Assembly: GCA_019510305.1 (NCBI GenBank) | Contig: JAEKKN010000030.1 | Span: 1-64,000 of the forward strand | DNA length: 64,000 nucleotides | DNA from: Microbacterium sp. | GTDB lineage: Bacteria > Actinomycetota > Actinomycetes > Actinomycetales > Microbacteriaceae | Direction of reading: 5' to 3' | In this document: piece by piece, positions 1-8,276 of the stretch | Numbering within the stretch: position 1 is the stretch's first letter | Layout: each line of letters opens with the position of its first letter | Notes under the pieces: generated by a model | Told to the model about the DNA's origin: nothing | The model's input: the letters and a program-made list of their open reading frames with translations, nothing else | Database searches by the model: none | Translations under genes and position numbers: made by a program

Positions 1-935
1 TCCCAGCGGCGCGACTCCGTGAGCGGGATGGTGTCGGTGATGACGACCTCGTCGATCGAAGCGTCCTGCAGGCGGTCGGACGCCGGGTCGCTGAAGATCG
101 CGTGGGTCGCCGCGACGATGACGCGATGCGCACCGGCCGACTTGAGGGCCTGTGCGGCCTTCACGATCGTGCCGCCGGTGTCGATCATGTCGTCGACCAG
201 GAGGCAGGTACGGCCCTCGACGGTTCCGACGATCTCGTGCACCGAGACCTGGTTGGCGACCTTCGGGTCGCGGCGCTTGTGGATGATCGCGAGCGGAGCA
301 CCGAGGCTGTCCGACCAGGTGTCGGCCACACGCACTCGGCCCATGTCAGGCGAGACGACCGTGAGGATCTCGCGGTCCTCCTTCGACAGCGTGCGCTGGA
401 AGTAGTCGAGCAGCACGGGCTTGGCGAACAGGTGGTCGACGGGCCCGTCGAAGAAGCCCTGGATCTGCGCAGCATGCAGGTCGACGCTCATGACGCGGTC
501 GGCGCCTGCGGTCTTGAGCAGATCGGCGACCAGGCGCGCGCTGATGGGCTCGCGGCCACGGCCCTTCTTGTCCTGGCGCGAGTAGGGGTAATACGGTGCG
601 ACGACGGTGATGCGCTTGGCCGAGGCGCGCTTGGCCGCATCGATCATGATGAGCGTCTCCATGAGCCACTCGTTCACGGGCTCGCCGAACGTCTGGATGA
701 GGAAGAGGTCGCAGCCGCGGATCGAGACCTCGAAACGGGCGTAGATCTCGCCTGACGCGAAGGTGCGGTGCTCGACGGGGGCGATCTCGGTGCCGAGATC
801 CGCTGCGACGGCGGCGGTCAGCCCGGGGTGCGAACGTCCGCCGGCGATGACGAGTCGCTTCTTCGTCTTGGCGACGAGCCCTGGGGCGATGTCGTTATCG
901 CGGTCCAGATCGACAGTCTTCTTCTTGCGCGCCAT
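1..935 (-). CDS. prs: Ribose-phosphate pyrophosphokinase, 3' end cut by window
   Basis: Makes PRPP from ribose 5-phosphate and ATP in the cytoplasm, for nucleotide, histidine and tryptophan synthesis. The start is the ATG at 935, giving MARKKKTVDLDRDND; 311 codons are visible, so only about 15 residues are missing against the usual 320-330. Family landmarks: the flexible-loop segment SRQDKKGRGREPISA, the HAAQIQGFFDGPVDH stretch, and the PRPP-binding loop LVDDMIDTGGT. It follows glmU by 6 nt on the same strand, so the two are probably co-transcribed, as in many Gram-positive bacteria. Identification is secure; only the C-terminus is unseen. Confidence 0.95.
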   Translation of the reverse strand, partial: MARKKKTVDLDRDNDIAPGLVAKTKKRLVIAGGRSHPGLTAAVAADLGTEIAPVEHRTFASGEIYARFEVSIRGCDLFLIQTFGEPVNEWLMETLIMIDAAKRASAKRITVVAPYYPYSRQDKKGRGREPISARLVADLLKTAGADRVMSVDLHAAQIQGFFDGPVDHLFAKPVLLDYFQRTLSKEDREILTVVSPDMGRVRVADTWSDSLGAPLAIIHKRRDPKVANQVSVHEIVGTVEGRTCLLVDDMIDTGGTIVKAAQALKSAGAHRVIVAATHAIFSDPASDRLQDASIDEVVITDTIPLTESRRW

Positions 936-941
936 TTCCGC

Positions 942-2372
942 CTATTCCGCCGATCGCTCTCGGGCTGCAGCATCCGCCGCACCCGTGCCTGCCCTGTTCT
1001 TCTCGACCCAGCCCTCGATGTTGCGCTGAGGCGCGACGCTCATGGCAAGCGCACCGGCCGGGACGTCTTTTCGGACGGCGGCACCGGCGCCTGTCTTCGC
1101 GCCAGCACCCAGCCTAACGGGAGCGACCAGGGTCGTGTGCGATCCGGTGTGCACCTCGTCCTCGATGACGGTGCGGTGCTTGTTCACATCGTCGTAGTTG
1201 GCGGTGATCGTGCTCGCCCCGAGGTTCACGCCGCGACCGATCGTCGCATCTCCCACGTAGGACAGGTGCGGGACCTTGCTGCCCTCGCCGATCTCGGCGT
1301 TCTTCGTCTCGACGTAGGCGCCGATCTTGCCCTTGGCGCCGAGGATCGTGCCGGGGCGCAGGAACGAGAAGGGGCCCACCGTCGCCTGCGCACCGATCAC
1401 GGCGAGCGTCGCGTCGGTGCGGCGGACGGTGGCGTCCTCCCCCACTTCGCAGTCCACGAGGGAGGTGTCCGGCCCGATGGTCGCGCCCGCGGCGATCGTG
1501 GTGGCGCGCAGGATCTGCGTGTTCGGGAGGATCGTCACGTCGGATGCGAGCGTGGCATCGTCGTCGATCCAGGTGGTGTCGGGGTCGACGATCGTGACGC
1601 CCTCGAGCTGCCAGCGGCGCACGATCCGGGAGTTCAGCAGCCGGCCGACGAGGGCCAGCTGAGCGCGGTCGTTGACGCCGTAGGTGACGGTGACGTCGGA
1701 GACGACGGATGCCGCGACCCGGTCGCCGTCGCGACGCAGCAGACCGGGAACATCGGTGAGATACATCTCGCCCTGCGCGTTGTCGACGCCGATCTCGGGG
1801 AGGTAGCGGCGCAGGGTCTCCGAGCGGAACACGTACATCCCGGCGTTGATCTCGCGGACGGCAGCCTCGTCGGCGCTCGCATCCTTCTGCTCGACGATGC
1901 GGTCCACGCCGCCGTCGGCGTCGCGGATGACCCGGCCGTAGCCCGTGGGGTCGTCCACCACCGCCGTCATCAGGGTCGCCGGCGCTCCTGCGGCTCGGTG
2001 TTCGTCGAGGAACGCGGCGAGGGTGTCGGCGTCCGCCAGCGGGCAGTCTCCCGAGAGCACGAGCACGTCGCCGTCGAAGTCGTCGGGCAGCGCGTCGATC
2101 GCGACCTGGACGGCGCGTCCGGTGCCGGGGATCTCGTCCTGATCGACGAACACGGCATCCGGGTAGTCCTCGGCGAGCGCGGCGACGACCTGGTCGCGCT
2201 CGTGCCGGACGACGACCTCGATGTGGTCGGCGGCGAGCCGCACGGCGGTGGTGAGAACGTGACCGACGAGGGGACGCCCGCCGATCGGATGCAGGACCTT
2301 CGGCAGGCGCGACTTCATGCGCGTGCCTTGGCCTGCGGCGAGGATGATGATCGCGAGCTTGTTCCCAGTCAT
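942..2372 (-). CDS. glmU: Bifunctional GlmU (UDP-GlcNAc pyrophosphorylase / GlcN-1-P acetyltransferase)
   Basis: Catalyses the last two steps to UDP-GlcNAc, the precursor of peptidoglycan, in the cytoplasm. The protein has 476 aa. The N-terminal uridylyltransferase shows LAAGQGTRMKSRLPKVLHPIGG; the C-terminal half is a left-handed beta helix of hexapeptide repeats with NFG-type acetyltransferase signatures (SYVGDATIGRGVNLGAST). The reading frame stays open for another 1.2 kb upstream, but that stretch runs through the tRNA-Gln gene and antisense to two other genes, so the start is the ATG at 2372. This ATG is one base beyond the tRNA 3' end, leaving no room for a separate promoter or ribosome-binding site. 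Confidence 0.96.
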   Translation of the reverse strand: MTGNKLAIIILAAGQGTRMKSRLPKVLHPIGGRPLVGHVLTTAVRLAADHIEVVVRHERDQVVAALAEDYPDAVFVDQDEIPGTGRAVQVAIDALPDDFDGDVLVLSGDCPLADADTLAAFLDEHRAAGAPATLMTAVVDDPTGYGRVIRDADGGVDRIVEQKDASADEAAVREINAGMYVFRSETLRRYLPEIGVDNAQGEMYLTDVPGLLRRDGDRVAASVVSDVTVTYGVNDRAQLALVGRLLNSRIVRRWQLEGVTIVDPDTTWIDDDATLASDVTILPNTQILRATTIAAGATIGPDTSLVDCEVGEDATVRRTDATLAVIGAQATVGPFSFLRPGTILGAKGKIGAYVETKNAEIGEGSKVPHLSYVGDATIGRGVNLGASTITANYDDVNKHRTVIEDEVHTGSHTTLVAPVRLGAGAKTGAGAAVRKDVPAGALAMSVAPQRNIEGWVEKNRAGTGAADAAARERSAE

Positions 2373-2373
2373 G

Positions 2374-2445
2374 CTCCGCCGCCAGGACTCGAACCTAGAC
2401 CTAACAGCTCCAAAGGCTGTCGTGCTGCCATTACACCACGGCGGA
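2374..2445 (-). tRNA. tRNA-Gln (anticodon TTG)
   Basis: A 72-nt cloverleaf is readable on the minus strand. The acceptor TCCGCCG pairs with CGGCGGA, followed by discriminator G. The D stem is GTGT/GCAC, the anticodon stem ACAGC/GCTGT with loop CTTTGGA (TTG, glutamine), the variable loop has 5 nt, and the T arm is CTAGG-TTCGAGT-CCTGG. CCA is not encoded: the genome reads CAT, and the AT begins the glmU ATG. Processing at the tRNA 3' end would leave a glmU message with almost no leader. Confidence 0.95.
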
Positions 2446-2582
2446 CCGGACACCCCGAATGGCTTGGTGAGCCCGTCGAAGAGTCTGCCCCTCAAGTCTG
2501 CCATGTCCGCCTGGGTGCGACGGGCGGTCGCGCTGGAGCCGGTCGTCATACGTCGGAAATACGGCCTTGGCATGCTGATGAG

Positions 2583-3083
2583 ATGAGCATCGTCATCGAA
2601 CGGGTCGAGACGTCGACGTCCGCACTGTCCGACTTCATCGCGGCCCATCACGCGGACATGCAGGGAACCGCTCCGCCCGAGAGCCAGCATGCGTTGGCGA
2701 TCGAACGGCTTCTCGCCCCCGGCATCCGCTTGTTCGCGGCGACGGTCGAAGGCCGGATCGTCGCATCGGGCGCCCTGGCGCCGGTGGATGAGGACCACGA
2801 GGAGCTCAAGTCGATGCGCACAGATCCGTCCGTGCGCGGCCGCGGGCTCGGACGGGCGATGCTCGCCTTCCTGATCGACGACGCCGCAGGGCGCGGCATC
2901 CGTCGTCTGTCTCTGGAGACCGGAAGGCACGACTTCTTCGCGCCGGCCCGTGCGATGTACGCGAAGGCCGGATTCGTCGAGTGCGCGGCCTTCGGCCGCT
3001 ACCTTCCCGACGAGAACAGCGCGTTCATGACGCTGACGCCGGTACCGCCAAGGTCCCCCGACTCGGCGCTGCACCCGCGATAA
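2583..3083 (+). CDS. GNAT-family N-acetyltransferase
   Basis: A 166-aa single-domain acetyl-CoA-dependent acetyltransferase of unknown substrate. The acetyl-CoA loop is visible as MRTDPSVRGRGLGRAML around residues 79-95 (R/Q-x-x-G-x-G/A type), followed by a second conserved segment with MYAKAGFVE near residue 125. The ATG at 2583 is chosen because the whole fold is included. A weak CATGCT hexamer lies 6 nt before it. The MarR gene follows 7 nt downstream, so they may share a transcript, although MarR also has its own -10. Confidence 0.85.
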   Translation: MSIVIERVETSTSALSDFIAAHHADMQGTAPPESQHALAIERLLAPGIRLFAATVEGRIVASGALAPVDEDHEELKSMRTDPSVRGRGLGRAMLAFLIDDAAGRGIRRLSLETGRHDFFAPARAMYAKAGFVECAAFGRYLPDENSAFMTLTPVPPRSPDSALHPR

Positions 3084-3090
3084 TGAACGG

Positions 3091-3585
3091 ATGAGCGAGG
3101 CGGATGAGGTCGACCGGATCGTCGGCGCGTGGAACACGCAGCGACCGGACCTCGACTTCTCCCCGCTCGAGGTGCTCTCGCGCGTGGACCGCTTGACGCG
3201 GCTGCTCGACCGCGCGCGCCGTGACGTGTTCCGCCGCAGCGACCTGGAACCGTGGGAGTGGGACGTGCTGTCCGCTCTGCGGCGGGCCGGCGCCCCGTTC
3301 CAGCTCTCCCCCAAGCAGCTGCTGCAGCAGACCCTGGTCTCCAGCGGAACCATGACCAACCGCATCGATCGGCTGGTAGGGCGCCGCTTCGTGCGCCGAG
3401 AGTCCGACCCCGCCGACGGTCGCAGCGTGCTCGTGACCCTGACGGACGACGGACGGATCCGGGTGGATGCTGCGATCACCCGCCTCGTCGACGTGGAGGC
3501 CGACCTGCTGCAGGGGCTGTCCCGCAGCGACCGCGAACGGCTGGCCGGCCTCCTCCGCAAGCTCAGTCTGAGCTTCGACGCCTGA
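3091..3585 (+). CDS. MarR-family transcriptional regulator
   Basis: A 164-aa winged-helix regulator. The recognition region reads QTLVSSGTMTNRIDRLVGRRFVRR (about residues 85-110), followed by the wing DPADGRSVLVTLTDDGR, which is diagnostic of MarR proteins. It probably controls a small neighbourhood, perhaps the GNAT gene before it or the oxidoreductase converging on it at 3589; nothing in the sequence fixes the target or the ligand. The start codon is 7 nt after the GNAT stop, and a GATAAT hexamer overlapping that stop lies 6 nt upstream. Confidence 0.88.
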   Translation: MSEADEVDRIVGAWNTQRPDLDFSPLEVLSRVDRLTRLLDRARRDVFRRSDLEPWEWDVLSALRRAGAPFQLSPKQLLQQTLVSSGTMTNRIDRLVGRRFVRRESDPADGRSVLVTLTDDGRIRVDAAITRLVDVEADLLQGLSRSDRERLAGLLRKLSLSFDA

Positions 3586-3588
3586 GTC

Positions 3589-4530
3589 CTACACGGTCGG
3601 GTCGACGATGACGGCGACCTTGCCCGTGACCCGGCCGGATTCCACCCGTTCCTGCGCCGCGGCGAGGTCGTCTAGCGGGAACTCCGAGTCGAGGTGCACG
3701 CTCACCCGGCCGGCCTCGGCCAGGGCCGCGATCTCGGCGAGCTGAGCACCGGACGCGGCGACGAGGATCCGCCGGATCGGCCCGGCGCCCCACGACGCGA
3801 GCTGTGCGGCGTGATCGTCGGAGAGCCCGGTGATCGTGACCACGGCGGTGCCCGCCTTGACCGAGCCGCGCGGAGGCAGCGTGTCGTCGACCGTGATGAC
3901 CACGGCATCCACCGGGGCGATCGCGGCGAGCGCCTGGTCATCCCGATAGTCCACGGTCTGTTCCGCGCCCCAGGAGCGCAGCAGCTCGTTCTTCGCGGGG
4001 CTGCCGGTGGCAACCACCTCCGCACCGCGCGCCGCCGCCAGCTGGATCGCGAGATGCCCCACGCCGCCCGCGCCGCCCAGCACCAGCACGCGCTGGCCGG
4101 CGACCACACCCGCCGCCTCGAGCGCCTGCCAGGCGGTCAGGGCGGTGAGAGGTGCGGCCCCTGCCTGCGCTGTGCTCCAGGTCGAGGGAGCCGCCGCGAG
4201 ATCCTCGGCGGCGACCACCGCGTACTCGGCGAGGGTGTGCGCGGCATCGGGGAACGCCGCGAGCGCGAACACCCGGTCGCCGACCGCCCAGGCGTCGACA
4301 CCGGAGCCGACCGCCGCGACGACGCCCGCGACGTCCCACCCGGGGAGGTCGGTGTAGATGATCTGTCCGAAGTCGGTCGCGGCCGCACGGATCTTCACAT
4401 CGACGGGGTTGAGACCGGCGGCGCCGACCTTCACGACGACCTCTCCATGTCCCGGGACGGGAACCTCGATGTCGATGATCGAGATGACCTCGGATGCTGC
4501 TCCGGCCCCGGAGTACTTCGCTGAACGCAC
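3589..4530 (-). CDS. NADP-dependent oxidoreductase (MDR superfamily, quinone-reductase-like)
   Basis: A 313-aa medium-chain dehydrogenase/reductase. The N-terminal GroES-like half has PGWDVAGVVAAVGSGV, and the nucleotide-binding motif is VLVLGGAGGVGHLAIQLA near residue 150. The catalytic and structural zinc cysteines are absent, which points to the zinc-free quinone oxidoreductase/enoyl reductase branch. The GTG at 4530 is preferred because AAGGTGG precedes it by 5 nt. It is divergent from the AraC/GlxA-type gene at 4639 with 108 bp between them, so that regulator is the likely controller. The substrate is unknown. Confidence 0.87.
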   Translation of the reverse strand: MRSAKYSGAGAASEVISIIDIEVPVPGHGEVVVKVGAAGLNPVDVKIRAAATDFGQIIYTDLPGWDVAGVVAAVGSGVDAWAVGDRVFALAAFPDAAHTLAEYAVVAAEDLAAAPSTWSTAQAGAAPLTALTAWQALEAAGVVAGQRVLVLGGAGGVGHLAIQLAAARGAEVVATGSPAKNELLRSWGAEQTVDYRDDQALAAIAPVDAVVITVDDTLPPRGSVKAGTAVVTITGLSDDHAAQLASWGAGPIRRILVAASGAQLAEIAALAEAGRVSVHLDSEFPLDDLAAAQERVESGRVTGKVAVIVDPTV

Positions 4531-4638
4531 GTGATCCACCTTTCGCTGCTGGCCGTTCCGGCCTGTGAGCCTCCAGCCTGGTCGATCCGATCTCGGCGCA
4601 ACAGTGGCCAGAAGGTCAATGTGTGTCACGATATAGCC

Positions 4639-5577
4639 ATGCACAAGATCGTCGTCGTCGCGCTCCCCGGGGTGTTCCCCTACGAACTCGGCATTCCCGC
4701 CCGCTTCTTCCGTGCCGCGCTGCGCGAGGGCGAACCGCTGTACTCGGTGACCACGTGCACGCTGGACGGCCGACCGGTGCCGACGAACGCCGATTTCTCG
4801 ATCACGCCGACCGCCGATCGCACCGCGCTGGAGTCGGCCGACACGATCATCGTTCCGCCATGGAGTGCCGCCGAGATCTCCGGAGACCCCATCGGGCTCA
4901 GCGACTTCGCCGATCGGCGCATCGTCAGCTACTGCACCGGAGCGTTCACGGTCGCGGCATCCGGCCTCCTCGACGGCAAGGAGGCCACCACCCACTGGTG
5001 CTCCGCCGACGACTTCGTCCGGCGCTTCCCTCGCGTCCGCCTGCGTGCCGATGAGTTGTTCGTCGACTCCGGGTCGATCCTGACCGCTGCCGGCGCCTCC
5101 GCCGCGGTCGACGCGACCATGCATCTCATCGCGAGCGACCACGGCTCGGCCGTGGCCGCCGCGGTCTCGCGGGCGACCCTTGCGGCTCCGCACCGGGGCG
5201 GAGGACAGCGACAATTCGTCGCGCGTCCGACGATCACCCTCCCTGCCGACGTCGGCTCCGCGAGCGATATCCAGAACTGGCTGATCTCCCGGATCGACGA
5301 GCCGTTGTCGCTGACCGAGGTCGCCGACCGCTTCGGGATGAGCGTGCGCACCCTGACGAGGCGATTCCGTGCCGAGACGGGGCGCACGGTCGGCGACTGG
5401 TTCGCCGACGCCAGAGTCGATCGGGCGCGCGAGCTGCTCGAGACCACGGATCTGCCCGTCGACGCCGTGGCGGCGAGCTCGGGTTTCGCGACGGCGGCAG
5501 CACTGCGCAAGCACTTCCGGGAGCGGATCGGGCTGGCGCCTCAGCAGTACCGGTCGCGCTTCACCCGCGCGGCGTAG
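4639..5577 (+). CDS. GlxA-type transcriptional regulator (DJ-1/PfpI + AraC HTH)
   Basis: A 312-aa two-domain regulator. Residues 1-170 form a DJ-1/PfpI (class I glutamine-amidotransferase-like) domain with the nucleophile-elbow region VSYCTGAFTVAASGLLDG. Residues 210-312 form an AraC DNA-binding domain with two HTH units (LTEVADRFGMSVRTLTRRF and AVAASSGFATAAALRKHF). In this family the first domain usually senses a ligand rather than acting as an enzyme. Divergent orientation next to the oxidoreductase at 3589-4530 suggests that gene is its target. The ATG at 4639 is used; upstream in-frame starts would run into the neighbour's promoter. Confidence 0.9.
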   Translation: MHKIVVVALPGVFPYELGIPARFFRAALREGEPLYSVTTCTLDGRPVPTNADFSITPTADRTALESADTIIVPPWSAAEISGDPIGLSDFADRRIVSYCTGAFTVAASGLLDGKEATTHWCSADDFVRRFPRVRLRADELFVDSGSILTAAGASAAVDATMHLIASDHGSAVAAAVSRATLAAPHRGGGQRQFVARPTITLPADVGSASDIQNWLISRIDEPLSLTEVADRFGMSVRTLTRRFRAETGRTVGDWFADARVDRARELLETTDLPVDAVAASSGFATAAALRKHFRERIGLAPQQYRSRFTRAA

Positions 5578-5584
5578 AGCCGCG

Positions 5585-5590
5585 TAGGCT
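5585..5590 (+). promoter_or_regulatory. -10 hexamer TAGGCT, leaderless promoter of the pseudouridine synthase gene
   Basis: TAGGCT ends 7 nt before the ATG at 5598, so the predicted transcription start falls on or next to the start codon. No Shine-Dalgarno sequence is present. The -35 is not recognisable. Confidence 0.55.
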
Positions 5591-5597
5591 TGATCGA

Positions 5598-6512
5598 ATG
5601 GGCATGCCCTCCCCCCTCCCCGTGCGCGACGGCGTCGGCGCGACCCGCCTGCACGTGCCGTTGAGCGGCGACTGGCCCACCGTCTCGGCGTACATGATCG
5701 AGCGCTTCTTCCACCTCGACCGTGAGCGACTGCTGACGCGCTTCGACCGCGGAGAGATCGTCGCGCGCGACGGCAGCGCACTGAGCCGCGACACGCCCCT
5801 CGGCGCCGAGGAGTTCGTCTGGTACTACCGCGAGCCTCCGGTCGAGAAGGCCATCCCGTTCGAGGTCGAGGTGCTGCATCAGGACCGCGATCTCGTCGTC
5901 GTCGACAAACCGCACTTCCTGCCGACGACCCCCGGCGGGAAGTTCGTGCAGAATTCCGCGTTGGTGCGGCTGCGCAACCTGCTCGACATCCCCGAGCTCA
6001 CACCGATCCACCGCCTCGACCGTGCGACGGCCGGCTTGCTGATGTTCTCGACTCGTCGCGAGACGCGCGGCGCGTATCAGCTGATGTTCGAGAACCGTCG
6101 GGTGCAGAAGGTGTACGAGGCGGTCTCCGACCGGCCCTCCGAGTGGGACCCGTCGGCATTCCCTCTCGTCTACCGCAACCACATCGTGAAGAACCGCAGC
6201 GAGGTGTGCGTGCGGGTGGACACCGCGCGCGAGCCGAACTCCGAGACGCTCATCGAGCTGCTCTCCGCCGACGAGCTTTCGGTGCACACGCTGCTGCGCC
6301 CGCACAGCGGCAAGATGCACCAGCTGCGGGTCCATCTCGCAGCTCTCGGGCTCGGCATCCGGGGCGACGGTTTCTATCCCGTACTGCTGCCCGAGTCGCC
6401 CGACGACTTCGAGCGCCCGCTCCAGCTGCTCGCGCGCGAGCTGCACTTCGTCGACCCGCTGAGCGGGACCCCGCGCGAGTTCATCACCCGCAGGACGCTC
6501 AGCGCCGCATGA
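5598..6512 (+). CDS. RluA-family RNA pseudouridine synthase
   Basis: A 304-aa enzyme that isomerises uridine to pseudouridine in rRNA or tRNA. The catalytic motif HRLDRATAGLLMFS places the catalytic aspartate at residue 141. The family's second signature is VVDKPHFLPTTPGG (about 102-115), and RPHSGKMHQLRVHLAALG lies near the C-terminus. The first 80 residues carry a short, S4-like RNA-binding segment. The exact target base cannot be read from sequence. Its last 14 bp overlap the end of metI on the opposite strand. Confidence 0.92.
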   Translation: MGMPSPLPVRDGVGATRLHVPLSGDWPTVSAYMIERFFHLDRERLLTRFDRGEIVARDGSALSRDTPLGAEEFVWYYREPPVEKAIPFEVEVLHQDRDLVVVDKPHFLPTTPGGKFVQNSALVRLRNLLDIPELTPIHRLDRATAGLLMFSTRRETRGAYQLMFENRRVQKVYEAVSDRPSEWDPSAFPLVYRNHIVKNRSEVCVRVDTAREPNSETLIELLSADELSVHTLLRPHSGKMHQLRVHLAALGLGIRGDGFYPVLLPESPDDFERPLQLLARELHFVDPLSGTPREFITRRTLSAA

Positions 6513-7158
6513 CCTTGCGTGCGAGGCGTGTGCCCAGCAGCTGCACGAGGTGCACGAACACCACGATCAAGACGATCGCCGTCCACATCACGACCGGTTC
6601 GAACTGCCGGAAACCGTAGACCTGCGCGAAGGCGCCGAGACCGCCGCCGCCGATGAGGCCTGCCATCGCGGTCATGTCGATCAGGGCGACGACGATGAAC
6701 GTGTAGCCGAGGATGAGCGGCCCGAGTGACTCGGGTATCGCGACGGTGAACAGAATGCGCCACGGGCCTGCTCCCATCGAGCGAGCCGCCTCGATCACTC
6801 CGGGCGAGACCGACACCAGGTGCTGCTCGACGATCCGGCCGATCGCGAAGGCCGCTGCGAGGCCGATCATGAAGGCGCCGGCCGTGGTGCCGATGCCGGT
6901 GCCGACCACGAAGCGGGCGAACGGCTGGGCGACCGCCACGAACAGCACGAATGGAATCGGCCGAAAGAAGTTCACAGCGATGTTCGCGACGACGGCGACG
7001 GCCCGGTTCTCTGCGAGACCACCGGGGCGGGTGACGTAGAGGACGACGCCGATCGCGAGGCCGAGGACACCGCCGAGCACGAGGGCGAAGGACGTCATGT
7101 ACAGGGTCTCGAGCGCAGACTTCCACAGCTCGGGCCACAGTTCGTTCAGACGATCCAT
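6499..7158 (-). CDS. metI: Methionine ABC transporter permease
   Basis: A 219-aa inner-membrane permease of the D-/L-methionine importer, with about five transmembrane segments. The EAA loop that docks on the ATPase is VSPGVIEAARSMGAGPWRILFTVAIPES (residues about 116-143). It is the last gene of the metQ-metN-metI operon: its ATG shares one base with the metN stop (TGATG), so translation is probably coupled. Methionine-pathway genes elsewhere in the window (the O-acetylhomoserine sulfhydrylase at 48.8 kb) suggest cells can both make and import methionine. Confidence 0.95.
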   Translation of the reverse strand: MDRLNELWPELWKSALETLYMTSFALVLGGVLGLAIGVVLYVTRPGGLAENRAVAVVANIAVNFFRPIPFVLFVAVAQPFARFVVGTGIGTTAGAFMIGLAAAFAIGRIVEQHLVSVSPGVIEAARSMGAGPWRILFTVAIPESLGPLILGYTFIVVALIDMTAMAGLIGGGGLGAFAQVYGFRQFEPVVMWTAIVLIVVFVHLVQLLGTRLARKVMRR

Positions 7159-8201
7159 CAGCGGACCTCCTCTTCCGCGATGACGGTCACTTCGACGCGT
7201 TCGGCGATGCTCGCGAGCGCCTGGTCGATCGCGGACGCGCCGCCGCGGATCGCGAGGGTCAGGTGACCGAACGCGCGTCCGCGGATGTCGTTGATGCCGC
7301 CGTAGATGAGCTCGAAGTCGAGTCCTGCTCCCGCGAGGTCGAGGAAGACCTGCGCCTGCGAGGAGTCGCCGTCGCGGAACGAGAACGTCACGATCCTCCC
7401 GCCGTGACGCTCGCGCAGCACCGCGAGCTCGGCGGGCGACGGCACGCCCTTGACGACCGTGCCCACGAAGCGCTGGGATGCCGGGTTCTGCGGTGCGGAG
7501 AACACATCGAACACGTCGCCCTGCTCGATCACGCGCCCGCGCTCCATCACAGCGACCTTGGTCGCGATCGTCTGAATGACATCCATCTCGTGCGTGATCA
7601 CGATGATGGTGACGCCCTGCTCCTCGTTCACTCGTTTCAAGAGGTCGAGCACCTCGTGCGTGGTCTGCGGATCGAGGGCGCTGGTGGCCTCGTCGGCGAG
7701 CAGGATCGCGGGGCCGGTCGCGAGAGCTCGTGCGATGCCGACACGCTGCTTCTGTCCGCCCGAGAGCTGCTCGGGGTACGCCCTGGCCTTGTCCGCGAGC
7801 CCGACGAAGCCGAGCATCTCGGTGACCCGGGCCTCGATGTCGGCCTTCGACCAGCCAGCGAGAGCGAGCGGATAGGCGACGTTCGCCTTGACCGTCTTCG
7901 AGGCGAACAGATTGAACTGCTGGAAGATCATGCCGATGCCGCCGCGCACCTTGCGCAGCTCGCGCTCGGTGAGGGCCGTGATGTCGACGTCGTCGACGGT
8001 GATGGTGCCGGCGGTCGCCGGTTCGAGGGCGTTGATCAAACGGACGAGGGTGGACTTGCCCGCCCCGGAATAGCCGATGATGCCGAAGACATCGCCCTTC
8101 TCGATCGACAGCGTGACATCGTCGACGGCGACCACGTCGCCGGAACCGGGCGAACGGGACGGATACGCCTTCGAGACATTCGAGAGGGTGACGATCGGCA
8201 T
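7158..8201 (-). CDS. metN: Methionine ABC transporter ATP-binding protein with NIL domain
   Basis: A 347-aa ATPase that energises methionine import. The Walker A is GYSGAGKS (43-50), the signature LSGGQ (146-150), and Walker B ILLADE (166-171). Residues from about 265 to the end match the NIL domain, which in E. coli MetN binds cytoplasmic methionine and inhibits transport. The ATG at 8201 (MPIVTLSNVSKAY) is preferred over an upstream ATG at 8255 because the longer form would read through the hairpin at 8230-8264 and the N-terminus of MetN proteins starts here. Confidence 0.95.
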   Translation of the reverse strand: MPIVTLSNVSKAYPSRSPGSGDVVAVDDVTLSIEKGDVFGIIGYSGAGKSTLVRLINALEPATAGTITVDDVDITALTERELRKVRGGIGMIFQQFNLFASKTVKANVAYPLALAGWSKADIEARVTEMLGFVGLADKARAYPEQLSGGQKQRVGIARALATGPAILLADEATSALDPQTTHEVLDLLKRVNEEQGVTIIVITHEMDVIQTIATKVAVMERGRVIEQGDVFDVFSAPQNPASQRFVGTVVKGVPSPAELAVLRERHGGRIVTFSFRDGDSSQAQVFLDLAGAGLDFELIYGGINDIRGRAFGHLTLAIRGGASAIDQALASIAERVEVTVIAEEEVR

Positions 8202-8229
8202 GTGCGGCTCCGGTCTACTGCTGCCAACG

Positions 8230-8264
8230 GAGAATCGGGTGGCGCGGTGCGCCACCCGATTCTC
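8230..8264 (-). terminator. Intercistronic perfect hairpin between metQ and metN
   Basis: Two 15-bp arms, GAGAATCGGGTGGCG and its exact complement, flank a 5-nt loop. The hairpin starts 13 nt beyond the metQ stop and precedes metN by 28 nt. There is no U-run, so it may act as a partial terminator or an RNase barrier that keeps more metQ than metNI message, a common need for binding proteins. Confidence 0.7.
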
Positions 8265-8276
8265 TCAGTCGTGCTG

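Noticed and set aside
768..3083. A 771-codon plus-strand frame ending in the GNAT gene
   Set aside because: It is the antisense frame of glmU until 2583; only the GNAT part has family motifs.
942..3560. An 872-codon open frame extending glmU upstream
   Set aside because: It reads through the tRNA-Gln and antisense to the GNAT and MarR genes; the GlmU N-terminus begins at 2372.
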